From contig OX235279.1 of the NCBI GenBank assembly GCA_944472155.2, positions 138,914,920 through 138,978,919 on the forward strand: a stretch of 64,000 nucleotides of DNA, read 5' to 3'. Positions within the stretch are counted from its first letter, which is position 1; every line of letters starts with the position of its first letter. This DNA is from Trichobilharzia szidati. Its lineage: Eukaryota; Platyhelminthes; Trematoda; Strigeidida; Schistosomatidae. The translations under genes were made by a program, and so were the position numbers. Under the pieces are notes generated by a model, which was not told where the DNA came from, did not search any database, and saw only the letters and a program-made list of their open reading frames with translations. Below are positions 13,081 through 24,559 of the stretch, in pieces.

Positions 13081-13601
13081 TCAAACAGAAATTGTCTGAT
13101 ATTTGACAAAGTTTTTTCTCCGATTTGTGTCTTTATGTTAAAACTGACATTGCTCACATGGTCATCAAATAACTGTCATTTTTTGAATAGATTAAGAGAA
13201 AATGATTACCATAAAATGGACACAATTCTAGACGTTTTGTCCTCAAAAACAATCTTAAATTGATGGAGAAATCTGCAACACTTCGTGGACCCGATCACGT
13301 GTAGTCCATTTACAGAATTTATTATTAGACTGCGAATAATGTACCCAGTTGCTTTCATGTGTGTTCAAGTAAAAACGAAATATGTATGACAGCTGTCACA
13401 GCTTCTGTTTTGGAATAAATCAGTGTTGGAACTATCAATTGCTCACGAAAGGTTATAAACAGTAATAGTCTAGTTTAGACTGGTGAACATCAGGGGACAA
13501 TCACAGTCGTCTCACAGTACGTAAGGTTCATACAGATAAGATATTAGGATGTGTACTACTCATTTTCGTGTATTTATTTAATTGTCAAAATAATATGCTG
13601 A

Positions 13602-13621
13602 ATATATATATATATATATAT
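13602..13621. repeat. (AT)n microsatellite
   Basis: A pure alternating AT run of about 20 bases. Confidence 0.9.
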
Positions 13622-14867
13622 GTATAATAAAATCGCAGTCATAGAAATTTCTTCATTTGTCAACCGAGTTTAGTGTAATAAGTGAAGATAATATGAGCAC
13701 TTCAAGATGTTTCGTGAACACAATTCATGGTGTTCCTTTTTTCCATGAGCTAGATCGATTAGCTGTAAACCTTTCATTCGGTTTCAACACAAACCTCCAA
13801 ACGAAACAAGTTTTCGGTTTTTTGTATAAATTTAGTAACCATCTCTCTTTCTCTTCAGAATTCCTTTCATACTCATACTCACTATTATTAGAAATAACTG
13901 TTTTATTGATCTGATGTTTAGTCGTATGACTGTCAGAGTTGTTCTTTATGAGGTCGGACAGAATAGAACTACTGAACGGAACTACAACTTTTGCTCATCA
14001 AACCAGAGAATGGATACATTTTACGAATTGTAAGCGGAAAAGATGCCATGTACCAAGATTTCATGACTATTGGTGCTCACAAGGGAAGTACACCTTATTC
14101 TTCGGGGAACGTATTTTACAATCTTTTATTCAAATTCCACTCACGTAAATTTAAGAATATGATATGCAGGCCGTACGAACTTGTTTCCTTTGTCCCACTT
14201 TTAATGGGAATGAGTTTTTGAATGCAGTAAATAGGAATGAAACCCTGAATTTAAGATTACGTTCCCCGCAACAACAACTGTGGAAAGTAGATTCTTGACT
14301 AAGTAAAACTAGGTTTCAAAGACCTTCAATCTACGCATAACTGAATAATAATGGAACTGTGAGCACATCTCAGGAGTCATGATAACACAGCATGATGGGT
14401 GGAACTCTAAAATTATAAGTGAGGATAATCTCATGACGATTATGACATGAAGTGAAACGCATAAACCATTGAATTTCATTTCACTGACTGCACAGTAACA
14501 TGGTCATCTCAAAACGTGAACGGCTCCAGCTTTTATAACTTAATGTATGCACTGATATATACCTGCAATCTACTCGAATTCAGTTTCCTGGTTTGTGTGG
14601 ATTTCAGTTACACTCCTTTTGATGATTTCATCCCTTAAAAAGGTCAGTATTGATTCCAGTGATATTTCGGGAAATACTACAATTTTCTTTTTGCTATTCT
14701 AGCATTATTCCACTTGTTAACCCAAGGCGATTTAACATTACTGTATTCATATTTGAACACCTTATCCGAATTAACATCTCGTATACATTAGCGCAAATTT
14801 TGTCACGTCATTAATAGTTATTTTATGTTAACTTAAGTAATTTCATTTTCCGTATCATCTGTATGGT

Positions 14868-15097
14868 GCGTCGGTGGCATAGCGGTTAGGACGCTCGCCG
14901 ACCATGCACATGGCCAGGGGCTCGATCCCCGGTCGACGCACTCCTTTACCTCGCTAAGCCAGAAATAATGCTAGTTAAGAGAAAAGGTTGGGCATGAGGC
15001 TATCAACCTCATCCTGTAAAATAAACACTGCTACAGAAACTTCAAGCCACTAGCTTGAAGCCCTATGTTCCACTGGGGAATGTGAAGGAAAAAAAAC
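14868..15097 (+). mobile_element. Family A tRNA-derived SINE
   Basis: It starts with a tRNA-like head whose ends pair (GCGTCGG near 14868, TCGACGC near 14934), with an A-box-like TGGCATAGCGG and a B-box-like GGCTCGATCCC. The body holds the pair GCTTGAAG / CTTCAAGC and the 3' end runs into A8. A 10-bp target duplication, CATCTGTATG, flanks it at 14856-14865 and 15098-15107. It lacks a reading frame, so its mobility must have come from another element's reverse transcriptase. Confidence 0.88.
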
Positions 15098-15947
15098 CAT
15101 CTGTATGTCTTGACCGTATTTTCGGTAACCATTAGATGTTTATACATTCCTTCTTTGAACGTTTCGCGGCTAACTGGGGGCGGTTTCTTCAAAGAATAAA
15201 ACCCTAGGAAGTCACAGTTAGTTGAAATGATAAACCCAAGAAGTGTCTGGAGACCGTAGTCACTTGGAAAAATGACAAAAAACAGTGAATTCATCATGCA
15301 CTGTGAAACCTGTCATTCTTGCTTCACTGATATTCGTGAGATACATAATTTCACTTTAAAATTCCAGTTCAGTCCACTGCTGCTTTATTTTTGTTTGCGA
15401 CATGTGATTATAATATAACTCACAGTGTATCAGTGAGTGAGATCAAGTGAAAAAAAGATACTGGTGAAATGATTGGTGTATATAGACTGTCTAATGAAAA
15501 GAGATATTAAGAAAGTATCTGTAAAGTTAATTACGTACTACTTCTTAGAGTGAAATCATTTGTATCAAAGATGTGTCAGACGATCACTCTGTTAGTCTGC
15601 AAATAATAATGACTGGATGTAGGAACACCATAGCAAAAAACGTAGGTCCTCAGTATACTTAATGTCAATCTATTAAACTTATTCATGGATTCATTGACGA
15701 GAATTATAATTAAAGTGTTTAAATACTTCAAATAGTTTTGAAGAGAAACCTTGCTTATATCTACAATAAGTCATTGATCAACTTCTTTTGAATACTTCCT
15801 TCACTCTGCGGAGGCATGTAACTGTAATTCACTCCAGCCGTTTCATCAGCTGTATCTATCTACCCTTCTCTTTATAGAATGTCACAATATTTTGATGACA
15901 CTAGCTGTCACATACATATACTACTTGACATTTATAATATCTATCTA
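15098..15947. other. Spacer between two SINEs
   Basis: No gene or RNA recognised. It begins with the target duplication of the SINE at 14868 and ends with that of the SINE at 15948. Confidence 0.4.
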
Positions 15948-16184
15948 TTTTTTATTCTTTTACGTTCCCAGTGGGATACAGGGCTTCAAGCTAGAGACTT
16001 GAAGTTCCTGTACCAGTTGTATTTATTTCTACAAGATGGGGTTGCTAGCCTCATGCTCAACCTTCCCTCTTTACCAGTTTTATTACTGGCTTAGGGATGT
16101 AAAGGAGTGCGTCGGTGGCCGGGGATCGAACCCAGGACCACTTGCATGGTCAGCGAGCATTCTACCTCTATGCCACCGACGCAC
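15948..16184 (-). mobile_element. Family A tRNA-derived SINE
   Basis: An inverted copy of the 14868 repeat: a T-rich tail complement, the body, then the tRNA-like head ending GCCACCGACGCAC. A perfect 12-bp target duplication (AATATCTATCTA) lies at 15936-15947 and 16185-16196, so the boundaries are exact. Confidence 0.9.
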
Positions 16185-16196
16185 AATATCTATCTA

Positions 16197-18274
16197 CTGA
16201 ATGTGAATAAACGAAAACTTCAAATCGTTTGTGAACCCAATGCACGTTGACGTTTTCTAATTGCATATAAAACAGTGGTAATTAGTGGAACTTAGAAAAA
16301 AGAATTAACAAAAGCCATTGCGTGCTTACATATCTTATATTTGCAATTAAACTGATTGGAAGTATTACGTCGGAACACAGAACAGTAATACCAGTGATCA
16401 GAAAGAGTAAACAAAAAAGAGTTCAGAGTATATTCCATGAATTCATGCATTCAATATGTTCACTTTACCTATGTGGAATTTTGCTAAGGACAAGACGCTG
16501 AATCTTGTTTGTCTCTTGAAGAAACTAAAACTCACCAAGTAGTTTAAATTTTAGAAACGCACATTCACAATTGCATATATACAAGAAACCATTTACTGCA
16601 GCCTAATTATCCTCCATCTAGAAAGACGATTCTTGTATATTTCATACCTATGAATACCTAGATTGTTTCTAAAGCACAGTATAAACACATCCATACATTT
16701 TTCTCATATATATATATATGCAATTAAACCATGTAATACTCACCGAAATGTATATCCTTCACTGCATCATAGAGACATTCAGTAATTAATACTTTATTCT
16801 ACAAAACATAAAATTAGCATAGATTATTTGTTTACTTATGAACTAAGCCTTTCAGATGATGTGTATCGAAATAATGTATACATGAAGCAATAAACAAAGG
16901 GATTTCAAACACCACAAATAATGACGCCATATTTTACTGTGTTCAGTTTTCTAATTTGCTTGATTATTATTTTGCCTAATATTATGAAGGTTACCTCTCA
17001 ATGTTGTCTGTTATTAAGGACTCTAAGTAGTTAATCTGATATTTATTATTCCCTAAAGAATAAACTGATTTCATACACTTATCGAAATTAACATCATAGT
17101 TAACACAGTAATAATAACTCATGATAAAAGATAAACGGACTGAATTTGAGTGATTCTAAGCGTTACTCCACGTAGCCAAAATTTACTTTGGATCACTACT
17201 ATCTGTCATAAGAGTTCTCGTTAGAGTTAAGCAAATTTTTAAAACCTATTTCATATTAAGGTAATCCCCAAATGCTTCTGCAAAAGACAGGTCCTCTACG
17301 AATAATTTCATTTGGCTGGTTCCACTGCTCCATAGAGCATTATCAGTCCAGTATGATTTGTTTAAGCTTTTCAAATACGAGCGTTTATTACACCAACGCA
17401 TCATCCTATAATGAGTCAGATATATCACTTCCATTGGGTTGGCTCTTTTCCGAAAGTAACTTAATTAGTTGATCTAAATTTCTAAAGCCCCTAAGTATCA
17501 AAAATAAAAGATATGAAGTAAAGAATCTTATCCCTGTACTAATAAACTGTAGTCTTTCTAATTAGTCATAAAATTACTGTACTGAGCATTCTGAATACTT
17601 CTCCTACATTCTTCCAGGCACAAGCAACAGGTGGCAGTGAAGAAATTCATTCATTCTGCGAACATAAATCTAAAATATCTATTAAAGGGAAGCATCACAT
17701 GTCATGCGTTGACATGGAAATTATTTCATGAAATCCGAAAATTAATAGTATTCTTTGATTTCCATATTTTGCAACTAAATGTTTCAGTGTTTAAATCTAG
17801 GCCTTTCAGAATAATCTCAGCCTAACTGAGAGTCGACTGGTATCTTTGCAATATAAGTTTCCTTCAGAATTTATGGAAGAGAATTGCTCGTTTGGTAGTT
17901 TAATATAATTACTCATCAGCTACAGTTAGAGAATAACATTTCTACTTACTAAACTTCATTTTTAATATATTTGTATTGTAAACTCATATTCTGTCACTCT
18001 GGAACTCGGAAACCAGTTGTACACTTTCATTTTGGAGTAGTGAACAGTTATTATCAATTCCAATATCATCTATGAGTTAAATGATTGCAACATTATGAGA
18101 TCGTACCTCTTGTGTGCAAAAAACTAGAACATTTCAAACGATATTACCAGTAAGCCTTTACTCTACCATAACGGTTGTAAAGTCAATCATATGAATCCCT
18201 ACTATGAGTACTATTGTGACGAAGTTAACAATCTAAGATATGAAACACTTAGTTCCATTTATGAATTCAGAAAC
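16197..18274. other. AT-rich spacer
   Basis: Nothing recognisable apart from an AT tract at 16706-16719. Short open frames at 17246-17472 on both strands overlap each other and look accidental. Confidence 0.4.
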
Positions 18275-18668
18275 AGCAATAAGAAGACGCAATTTGTCTG
18301 AATCGTGTAATGTATTTGCGCAACACATTTCGAACAGTCTGATCAAACACAAACTTGTCATATATATGAAATTAATAAAGATTTAAGAGGTGAGAAAATA
18401 AATTTAGGTCAAGTTAAAAGGACATATTGGAGGTCAAAATAATAATGAAGACCACTAAATCAAATAACAGAGGTAATAGTACATTTGCTACGATATCAAA
18501 ACAAAGTTTACCAAGCAAGGTTTGATGTGTTGGCGAATTGTTTTTTAACGAATAAAGGTGGTTTAAACTTTCTAATTGCTAGGGCTTCCACAAACTTAAG
18601 GATACCCCCCAAACACGTTTTATAGATAGGTTTAAAAGATCTGTAAACTTCAATTTTATGTCCTGTCT

Positions 18669-18899
18669 CTATAATATGTTTCGCAATATATGTCCCCTCT
18701 TCTCACCATTAATGGGTTCTAAAGATTCCGTTTGTTTTTGGAGCCATTTAGGAATATGCTCTAAAGCTCCTACTTGCAGAGATCGATGAGTCCTCCTTAT
18801 GTATGTGTGTCCACACGTACTTCCAAATTGGTAAATACAGTGGGATGTAACGTCATTTTTCGTATGTTCGAAGGGCTTAGATAGATATATTGGCTCCAC
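18669..18899 (-). pseudogene. PLE GIY-YIG endonuclease fragment
   Basis: IYQFGSTCGHTYI corresponds to the GIY...YIG strand pair (YIR here instead of YIG). RTHRSL holds the catalytic-arginine region, though the usual R-x-x-EH is changed to GALEH. It is followed by IPKWL as in other PLE copies of this window. Confidence 0.75.
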
Positions 18900-19363
18900 A
18901 TTCTCAATTATTATGATATCAACTGCATTAAAGTCTTTTTAACAGTAGCATTTAGTATTTGTCTAGTTATCAAGCTGCTATGATGCCCCAATTAGGGTAC
19001 ACGTCTTTATTAAGGGCGAGTTGAAGAGTGGGTCTTGGTGTTCCGACTACTTTATATCTCTTGATGAACTTGTCTGGATAATTGTTATCAACCAGAGTTT
19101 GTGTCAACTCTCTTTCTTCCTCATCAAGTGTGTCTTCAGTGCATACTCGTTGGATTCTACTGAAGAGGCACCTTACTAAGACTCCTTTGTACCGAACAGG
19201 GTGGAAACTGTGATAATTTAAAATACTGTCCTGTTCAGGTAGGTTTTCTATAAATAGGTCGCTTTATTGACCCATCAAGCCGTTGACTGAGCAATATATC
19301 TAGGAAAGATAAAAACAATTATCTTCCTCTTCTACAGTTGTAAGTGATATGCTATTCTGAACT

Positions 19364-19558
19364 TCATTCACTCGATTTAAAATTGAGGTGGCAGAAAAAG
19401 ACATCACTTATGATTACAATGTCGCCTATATACCTTCTATAAAGTGGCACATTTTCGATTAAATCCTCTGATAAAATCTCAATGTACGACATATAAATAT
19501 CTGCTAAGAGGGTCCTAACGGACTTCTCATAGCAACACCACCAACTTGGCGGAAACAA
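19364..19558 (-). pseudogene. PLE reverse transcriptase fragment
   Basis: It holds the LLADIxMSYIE block and the palm motif YRRYxxDIxII typical of Penelope reverse transcriptases. The YIGD sequence replaces the expected YxDD, removing a metal-binding aspartate. Confidence 0.8.
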
Positions 19559-19832
19559 TAGCCTTCAAATGTAAACCTAACATTGCTAGTACATAGAAGT
19601 AATAAATGGCTTAACTAAGATATAAGGGACAGGATGAAAAAATTGTTTGTGGAAATGTAATCACGCAAAATATCAACTGTTTTGAGCACAGGCACATTAG
19701 TGAGTAACGAGTTTATTAATTTCATATATATTCCTATGACAAGTGTGTGATCAGATTATTCGAAATGTGTTGCGCAAATACATTACACGATTCAGACAAA
19801 TTACGTCTTCTCATTGCTTTATCTAAATCTAA

Positions 19833-21020
19833 GATCTGCAGAAATATAACATACAGTATAAAATGGATTCCACTACTGACTGTACAAAAATGTTTTTACT
19901 TGCTAACTAGTTAAACTCATTACTGAGATTATGACACAGTGAGATGAGTAAATAAGCGTATCATGTAGAGTTGGATGAAAAGAGTAAAGGGATAGTTTCC
20001 AGCTGAATAAAAATATACCTTCCAAGCTTCATTGAATAAGTATACTTGACACGATTTTCTGTTTACTTTTTATGGTTTCCCAATTAGTTTTTGAAGAAAA
20101 TGGTCAAAATTTATGTCAGATACTTGATAATAAATGATAGGATTAATTTATTCAGAGTGTATAAAAGGATTTCATTCGGGCTGTTACTACTACGACGAAA
20201 ACAGCCTACCGAAATTGATTCTTTACATAGTTTTTCTAGCTATCATCTTAAGATAAATGATTATGTGTGCAATAATATACAATGTATATGCTGTTTAGCC
20301 ATTTTCTGATTGATAATCATCTCAATAGGAAGATGAAGACAGTTCAGTATGCTATGATTTGTGGTTATAAAATGATGTAGAAAATTTGTAGCTAAGATGG
20401 GTAAGAAAGTCTCAGAAAATATGTCTAAGGTTCTGTGAAACTGGATTTGACAGACTACTTTATAAAAACAGAAATCTTTTGCATCAAATTTGGCTCACTT
20501 AAATTTAAAATGAAAAATATCAAGTTAAATATTAAATCACTTGAATTCACCAATACATTCGAATGGAAAGAAACAAAGTCATCACACTAGAGATTATGGT
20601 ATAATAGTCTACCGAACCATGAACCGATATTAGCGTATATGATTAGTTTATAAAAACAATTTAGAACTCACAGCCAATACATAATGCAGGGAAGTGTTTT
20701 AAAAATGATTAAACTTACAGTAGACATAGCTGTGACGAAAAGAAAAACAAATAATCGTTTATTTTTTCATCTAACGCTTTGCCTATTGAGAAGATTTAAT
20801 CTTTAGTCTCATCATCACTATTTTGTTTTTCCTAAAAACGCTGACGCATTGCCGCAATCCATAAATATATAAAAATATATCAACGATAAAGACTCTTTTA
20901 GTGACGATTTAACTTTTTATAGCTGTGCAATTGCAAAATAGGTAAGGACTAGAGTACATGGTTATAAGTATATTTTGCATCCTAATCCATACATAAATGT
21001 TGTGGTAGATTTTTTAAAGT
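19833..21020. other. AT-rich spacer
   Basis: No gene, RNA or repeat that I can support. Confidence 0.4.
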
Positions 21021-21024
21021 GAAA

Positions 21025-21215
21025 TCTCTAACCCGTCGGTATTGAACTGAAGACCTTCGTATTATGGGATCAACTGGCCCAGTGTTTTATCATTGGAATG
21101 AAATTCAATGACTTTTTCACTGTTACTCAATAGTGAAGAGACTACAACTGGGACGAAACAGATTTTAAGTGCTCTGTAGTTCTCAGTGATCGCTTAATCC
21201 TCGTCAGTTTGTGAC
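21025..21215 (+). repeat. Decayed family S hammerhead SINE relic
   Basis: GTGAAGAGACTACAACTGGG followed by ACGAAACAG (about 21133-21160) lines up with the hammerhead of family S, but the CTGATGA core has been lost. The flanking sequence keeps only a weak tRNA-like resemblance. Confidence 0.45.
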
Positions 21216-21220
21216 TAAGT

Positions 21221-21456
21221 TTTTTTTATTCCTTCATGTTCCCAGTGCAACAGAGGGCTTCAAGCTAGAGGCTTGAAGTTCCTGTAGCAGTGGTGTTTAT
21301 TTCCATAGGATGAGGTCGCTAACCTCATGCCCAACCTTTCCTCTTTACCAGCTTTATTTCTGACTTAGGGATGTAAAGGAGTGCGTCGGCCGGGGATCGG
21401 ATCCCGGACCTTGTGCACGGTCGGCAAGCATCCTAACCACTGTGCCACCGACGCAC
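21221..21456 (-). mobile_element. Family A tRNA-derived SINE
   Basis: A full inverted copy: T8 tail complement, body with GCTTCAAGC, then the tRNA-like head ending CCACCGACGCAC. CTAAGTTTTTT occurs on both sides (from 21215 and from 21459), a likely target duplication merging with the tail. Confidence 0.87.
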
Positions 21457-21469
21457 ATCTAAGTTTTTT

Positions 21470-24300
21470 AGTCGATAATAATAATAATATTGGAGACAGT
21501 CATAGTTTTCGATGAAAAGACACTGAGGCATGAACCTAGTGTATGTGTGCTAAAGTCACTTGGAAACTGAGTATCACTTTGAATAACTATCAGTTGATTA
21601 GATACATTAGCCAAATCAAGATCAATTTTCAGCTCGTATCGACGTTATAGATTCTCAGCGCACTCAGAATGCTGTGGACTTTCGATGAGATTTCCTGTAT
21701 AAACTCAAAATATTCATATCATGCTGTGTGATCCACTGGATACCGTAAGTGGTGCATCAATAGCTAGTATAGGTGCTTCTTTTGAAACCATCCATGTCAA
21801 CAAATAGAATTAACCAGTCGTATGTGTTTGGTAAAGGCATCAGATACACAAAATGACGGCTAGATATTAGGTGTATTAAAGTCACGCTTGAGTTTAGTAA
21901 ACTGACAGAACTCAAAGAGTCTAAATCCCTATAACTGTGTTTATCTACTCAGATAAAATGATACAACTGCATGGAACTGATTACCTACAAACTGCATGAC
22001 TCCAGGTGTTTGCATTATATCAGTTTCGTTTTCAGTAACAAGTGGTTACTGAGAGTAGTTTTTAATCAGTTTACACAGATTAATTTCAAAAGGGAATGTG
22101 AGCGCTAACTCGGTATAAACTTGAGGAACAGAAATCTTTACTCTAGTTCATATTCTATAATCCATAAATAAATAGAACTGTTTACATTGAGTGCATTATG
22201 AATTCAAGTAGACATTTAAGAAAAACCTTGTGGAGATAAGGTGATTTCTCATGTGCTTTTATATATTTGCTAAGCAGAATATAGTAACACCTATTAACCG
22301 ACTAAGGGTAGAATGAATCTTATGCCAAGACAGATCTATCGACAAATCAAAATGTAATTTGAGAAAGTCTCTACACTGATGTGCACCTAGTTTTATACCT
22401 TGTAATTATCAGTTAGATAGACTTATAATAAAAATAATAAAAGCCATATGTTCCATAATCTTTTTTTATTAAAAAGTAGACTACTGAAGTAAATTTAGAA
22501 TGTAAATCGACTAGAAAAAAAGTAAGCGTAAATTATAATGTCTAATAGATAATCAAAAGAAATCTGTTCTTCTTTGATATACTTTTTGATGAAGGTTACT
22601 CATGTTAAATAAGTGAACAGATTTAAAGTCAGACAGAAATTTCAAAGCACTGTTTAGCAGTTATTTTGGTAGATGTTGGCCAGCAGTAGAATCCAAATCG
22701 TTATTTACTAAGCCACTAAGCTATGCGAGCTACCTCTTTTGCGACTAGTTTCAGCTGTTATTTTTTGTTTTCATTTCAGATTCCTCCTTGTTTAACTCAA
22801 CTGAACCTTACAGTTCGCTCTCCAGGGACATGTTGACGAACAGTAGTGTTATGACACCTGACTCATTGATGTCGTTTCAAGCATTAACCATATATTCTGA
22901 TGAAAGCTGTTACGACGAACAAGTACCCTGTTAAATACTCAGTGACTGAGTCATGTGTCCTGATCAGTTCTTCAAAGAGTACATCATGACTTTGAAAGTT
23001 ATCTTAGTGTAGCCTAAGTCTCTGTTTATTCAAGGATTTGGTTGACTGATTATTACAAATAGGTATAGAAATAGTCGAAAGCTTTCTGCTGTCTGATTTT
23101 TAAACAGTGTCTGTCTAGTCTTTGGGAGTACTAATGAACACGTTTGTTTTAGTGCGAAAACTCGTGACTTTCTTGGTCTTACAAAGCAGATATACCTCAC
23201 TGAAGTAATGAAAATGTTATAAAAACTAGTTTGTATCTAAATTCACAATGAGAATCATATACACAAAAAGTACTTAACATACTGGGGGAAAGAAATCTCC
23301 CACTAATATCTTTCAGCGAATTCTACGCAAAATCGTTACTTCACATGAACTTACGTTTGTATTTTAATTCCCGTCATCAATTTCACCATCTAAATGAAGT
23401 CCATCAACTGGAAAGTTGTGCATTCAAGCTGGAAGCAACGACTTAACATTCAATTCATTATTAAACTTATTCACAATATAAAAAATAAAATACACATTTT
23501 TTAAGGACATAAAACGTTGGAAAAATATTATATATGAATTGCTCTTTTGATAAGTACTAAATACTAATTTTTATTGACTAAAATACCTCATGTGAATGGA
23601 GATTTAATACTCACATGTTTTGCAATAAATTTACTTCAATATGATTGGATTATTAAGGGTGGATTTTAATACATTGAAGTTGATTGGTTGATTTATGCCT
23701 TTTCCTTGGGTAAAAAGAAATCACAATTGAAGACAATTGGGCAGTGTCAATAACTCAACGTCTACTTGGATTGACATATTTCACGTAAAATAAACAGAAG
23801 TATGACTGATTCACAAATATTTTGAGTTTTTAAAATACTGTTGCGTGAAATGAGTCTACTCATTGACATAATTTCCTTATATAATGCGTTGCTATTGCTA
23901 TACTGAAATAAAACAAATCGTTCGGAATTTCTGACTAAAACTTGCATGCTTCTTATTCATCTATGTTAAACTATAACCAAACAAAGAAGCTGAGACAATG
24001 CATGCAACTGAGAAAAATCAAACCAACCAGTCAGTAAAATTTGGAAAGTTGATTATTAAAATATATTGATAAGCCAAATATGAGGTGCACATTCGACCAA
24101 TTTCTGTACTATAAATAATAATCTAAGACTTCAAGTGGTTTTAGGCAGTCAACCAGAAGACGTGGAACTCAGCTACATTCTTTGTCATAGCCATCGGCAA
24201 GATATGACCACAAACTTGAATGAAAGGTGGTCACTTATATGAGTTGAACCCACATCACCTATGGTTGCAAAGAGGTTTCCTCTAAGATATTAAGACGTAC
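21470..24300. other. AT-rich spacer with faint repeat relics
   Basis: No gene seen. A minus-strand tRNA-like relic may lie near 22665-22735 (TAGCTTAGTGG, then GATTTGGATTC), but it is too decayed to classify. Confidence 0.35.
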
Positions 24301-24559
24301 GATTGACTTCCAGTAGGAGGGGAATGTATACACCCCTGGTTCGTCATTATTAATCAGCAGATATCATGCATGTAGTCCTTATTACTGCAGCAGAGTGGAT
24401 TCCATCATTAAGGTCTATACAGGATCCCGAATTGCACTTTGTTGTGATTCTAGGAATGACTATTCCGTTACCATTCACTAAGGTTCATACGGGAATATTG
24501 TGCTTCATCAGAAAATTTCCAGTTCACTCTATTCCCTGATTGCCATGTTATAGGCCTCT

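Larger units (their letters stand above)
12298..14853. other. Spacer upstream of the claudin-like gene
   Basis: It should contain the promoter of the minus-strand gene, but no motif can be singled out. AT dinucleotide tracts lie at 13064-13080 and 13602-13621. Overlapping small open frames occur at 13657-14221 on the plus strand; none is recognisable. Confidence 0.4.
18275..19832 (-). mobile_element. Penelope-like element fragment within ~105-bp inverted repeats
   Basis: Inverted repeats at 18275-18390 and 19708-19832 match closely (both contain GTAATGTATTTGCGCAACAC in one orientation). Between them the minus strand encodes PLE protein pieces. The reverse transcriptase is at 19558-19364, with LLADIYMSYIE and YRRYIGDIVII in place of the catalytic Y-x-DD. 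A post-RT connector follows (NYHSFHPVRYKGVLVRCLF, about 19220-19160). A GIY-YIG endonuclease is at 18899-18669 (IYQF, CGHTYI, EHIPKWL). PLEs copy themselves by reverse transcription at telomere-like or nicked DNA ends. The first aspartate of the DD pair is lost and the frame is broken, so this copy is dead. Confidence 0.85.

Noticed and set aside
12847..13263. 138-codon plus-strand open frame upstream of the claudin-like gene
   Set aside because: Its middle is the TA microsatellite (YVYIYIYS) and the composition matches the AT-rich background; no motif or splice context.
13657..14221. Cluster of overlapping small frames, possibly an exon
   Set aside because: Three frames overlap and none has a recognisable domain or paired splice sites; kept only as part of the spacer note.
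14868..14940. Genuine tRNA gene
   Set aside because: The paired ends and A/B-box words are tRNA-like, but the same head recurs on SINE bodies with target duplications and lacks a clean cloverleaf with anticodon arm.
15160..15185. GAAACGTTC word on the minus strand as a hammerhead
   Set aside because: No CTGANGA core or stem II is found beside it.
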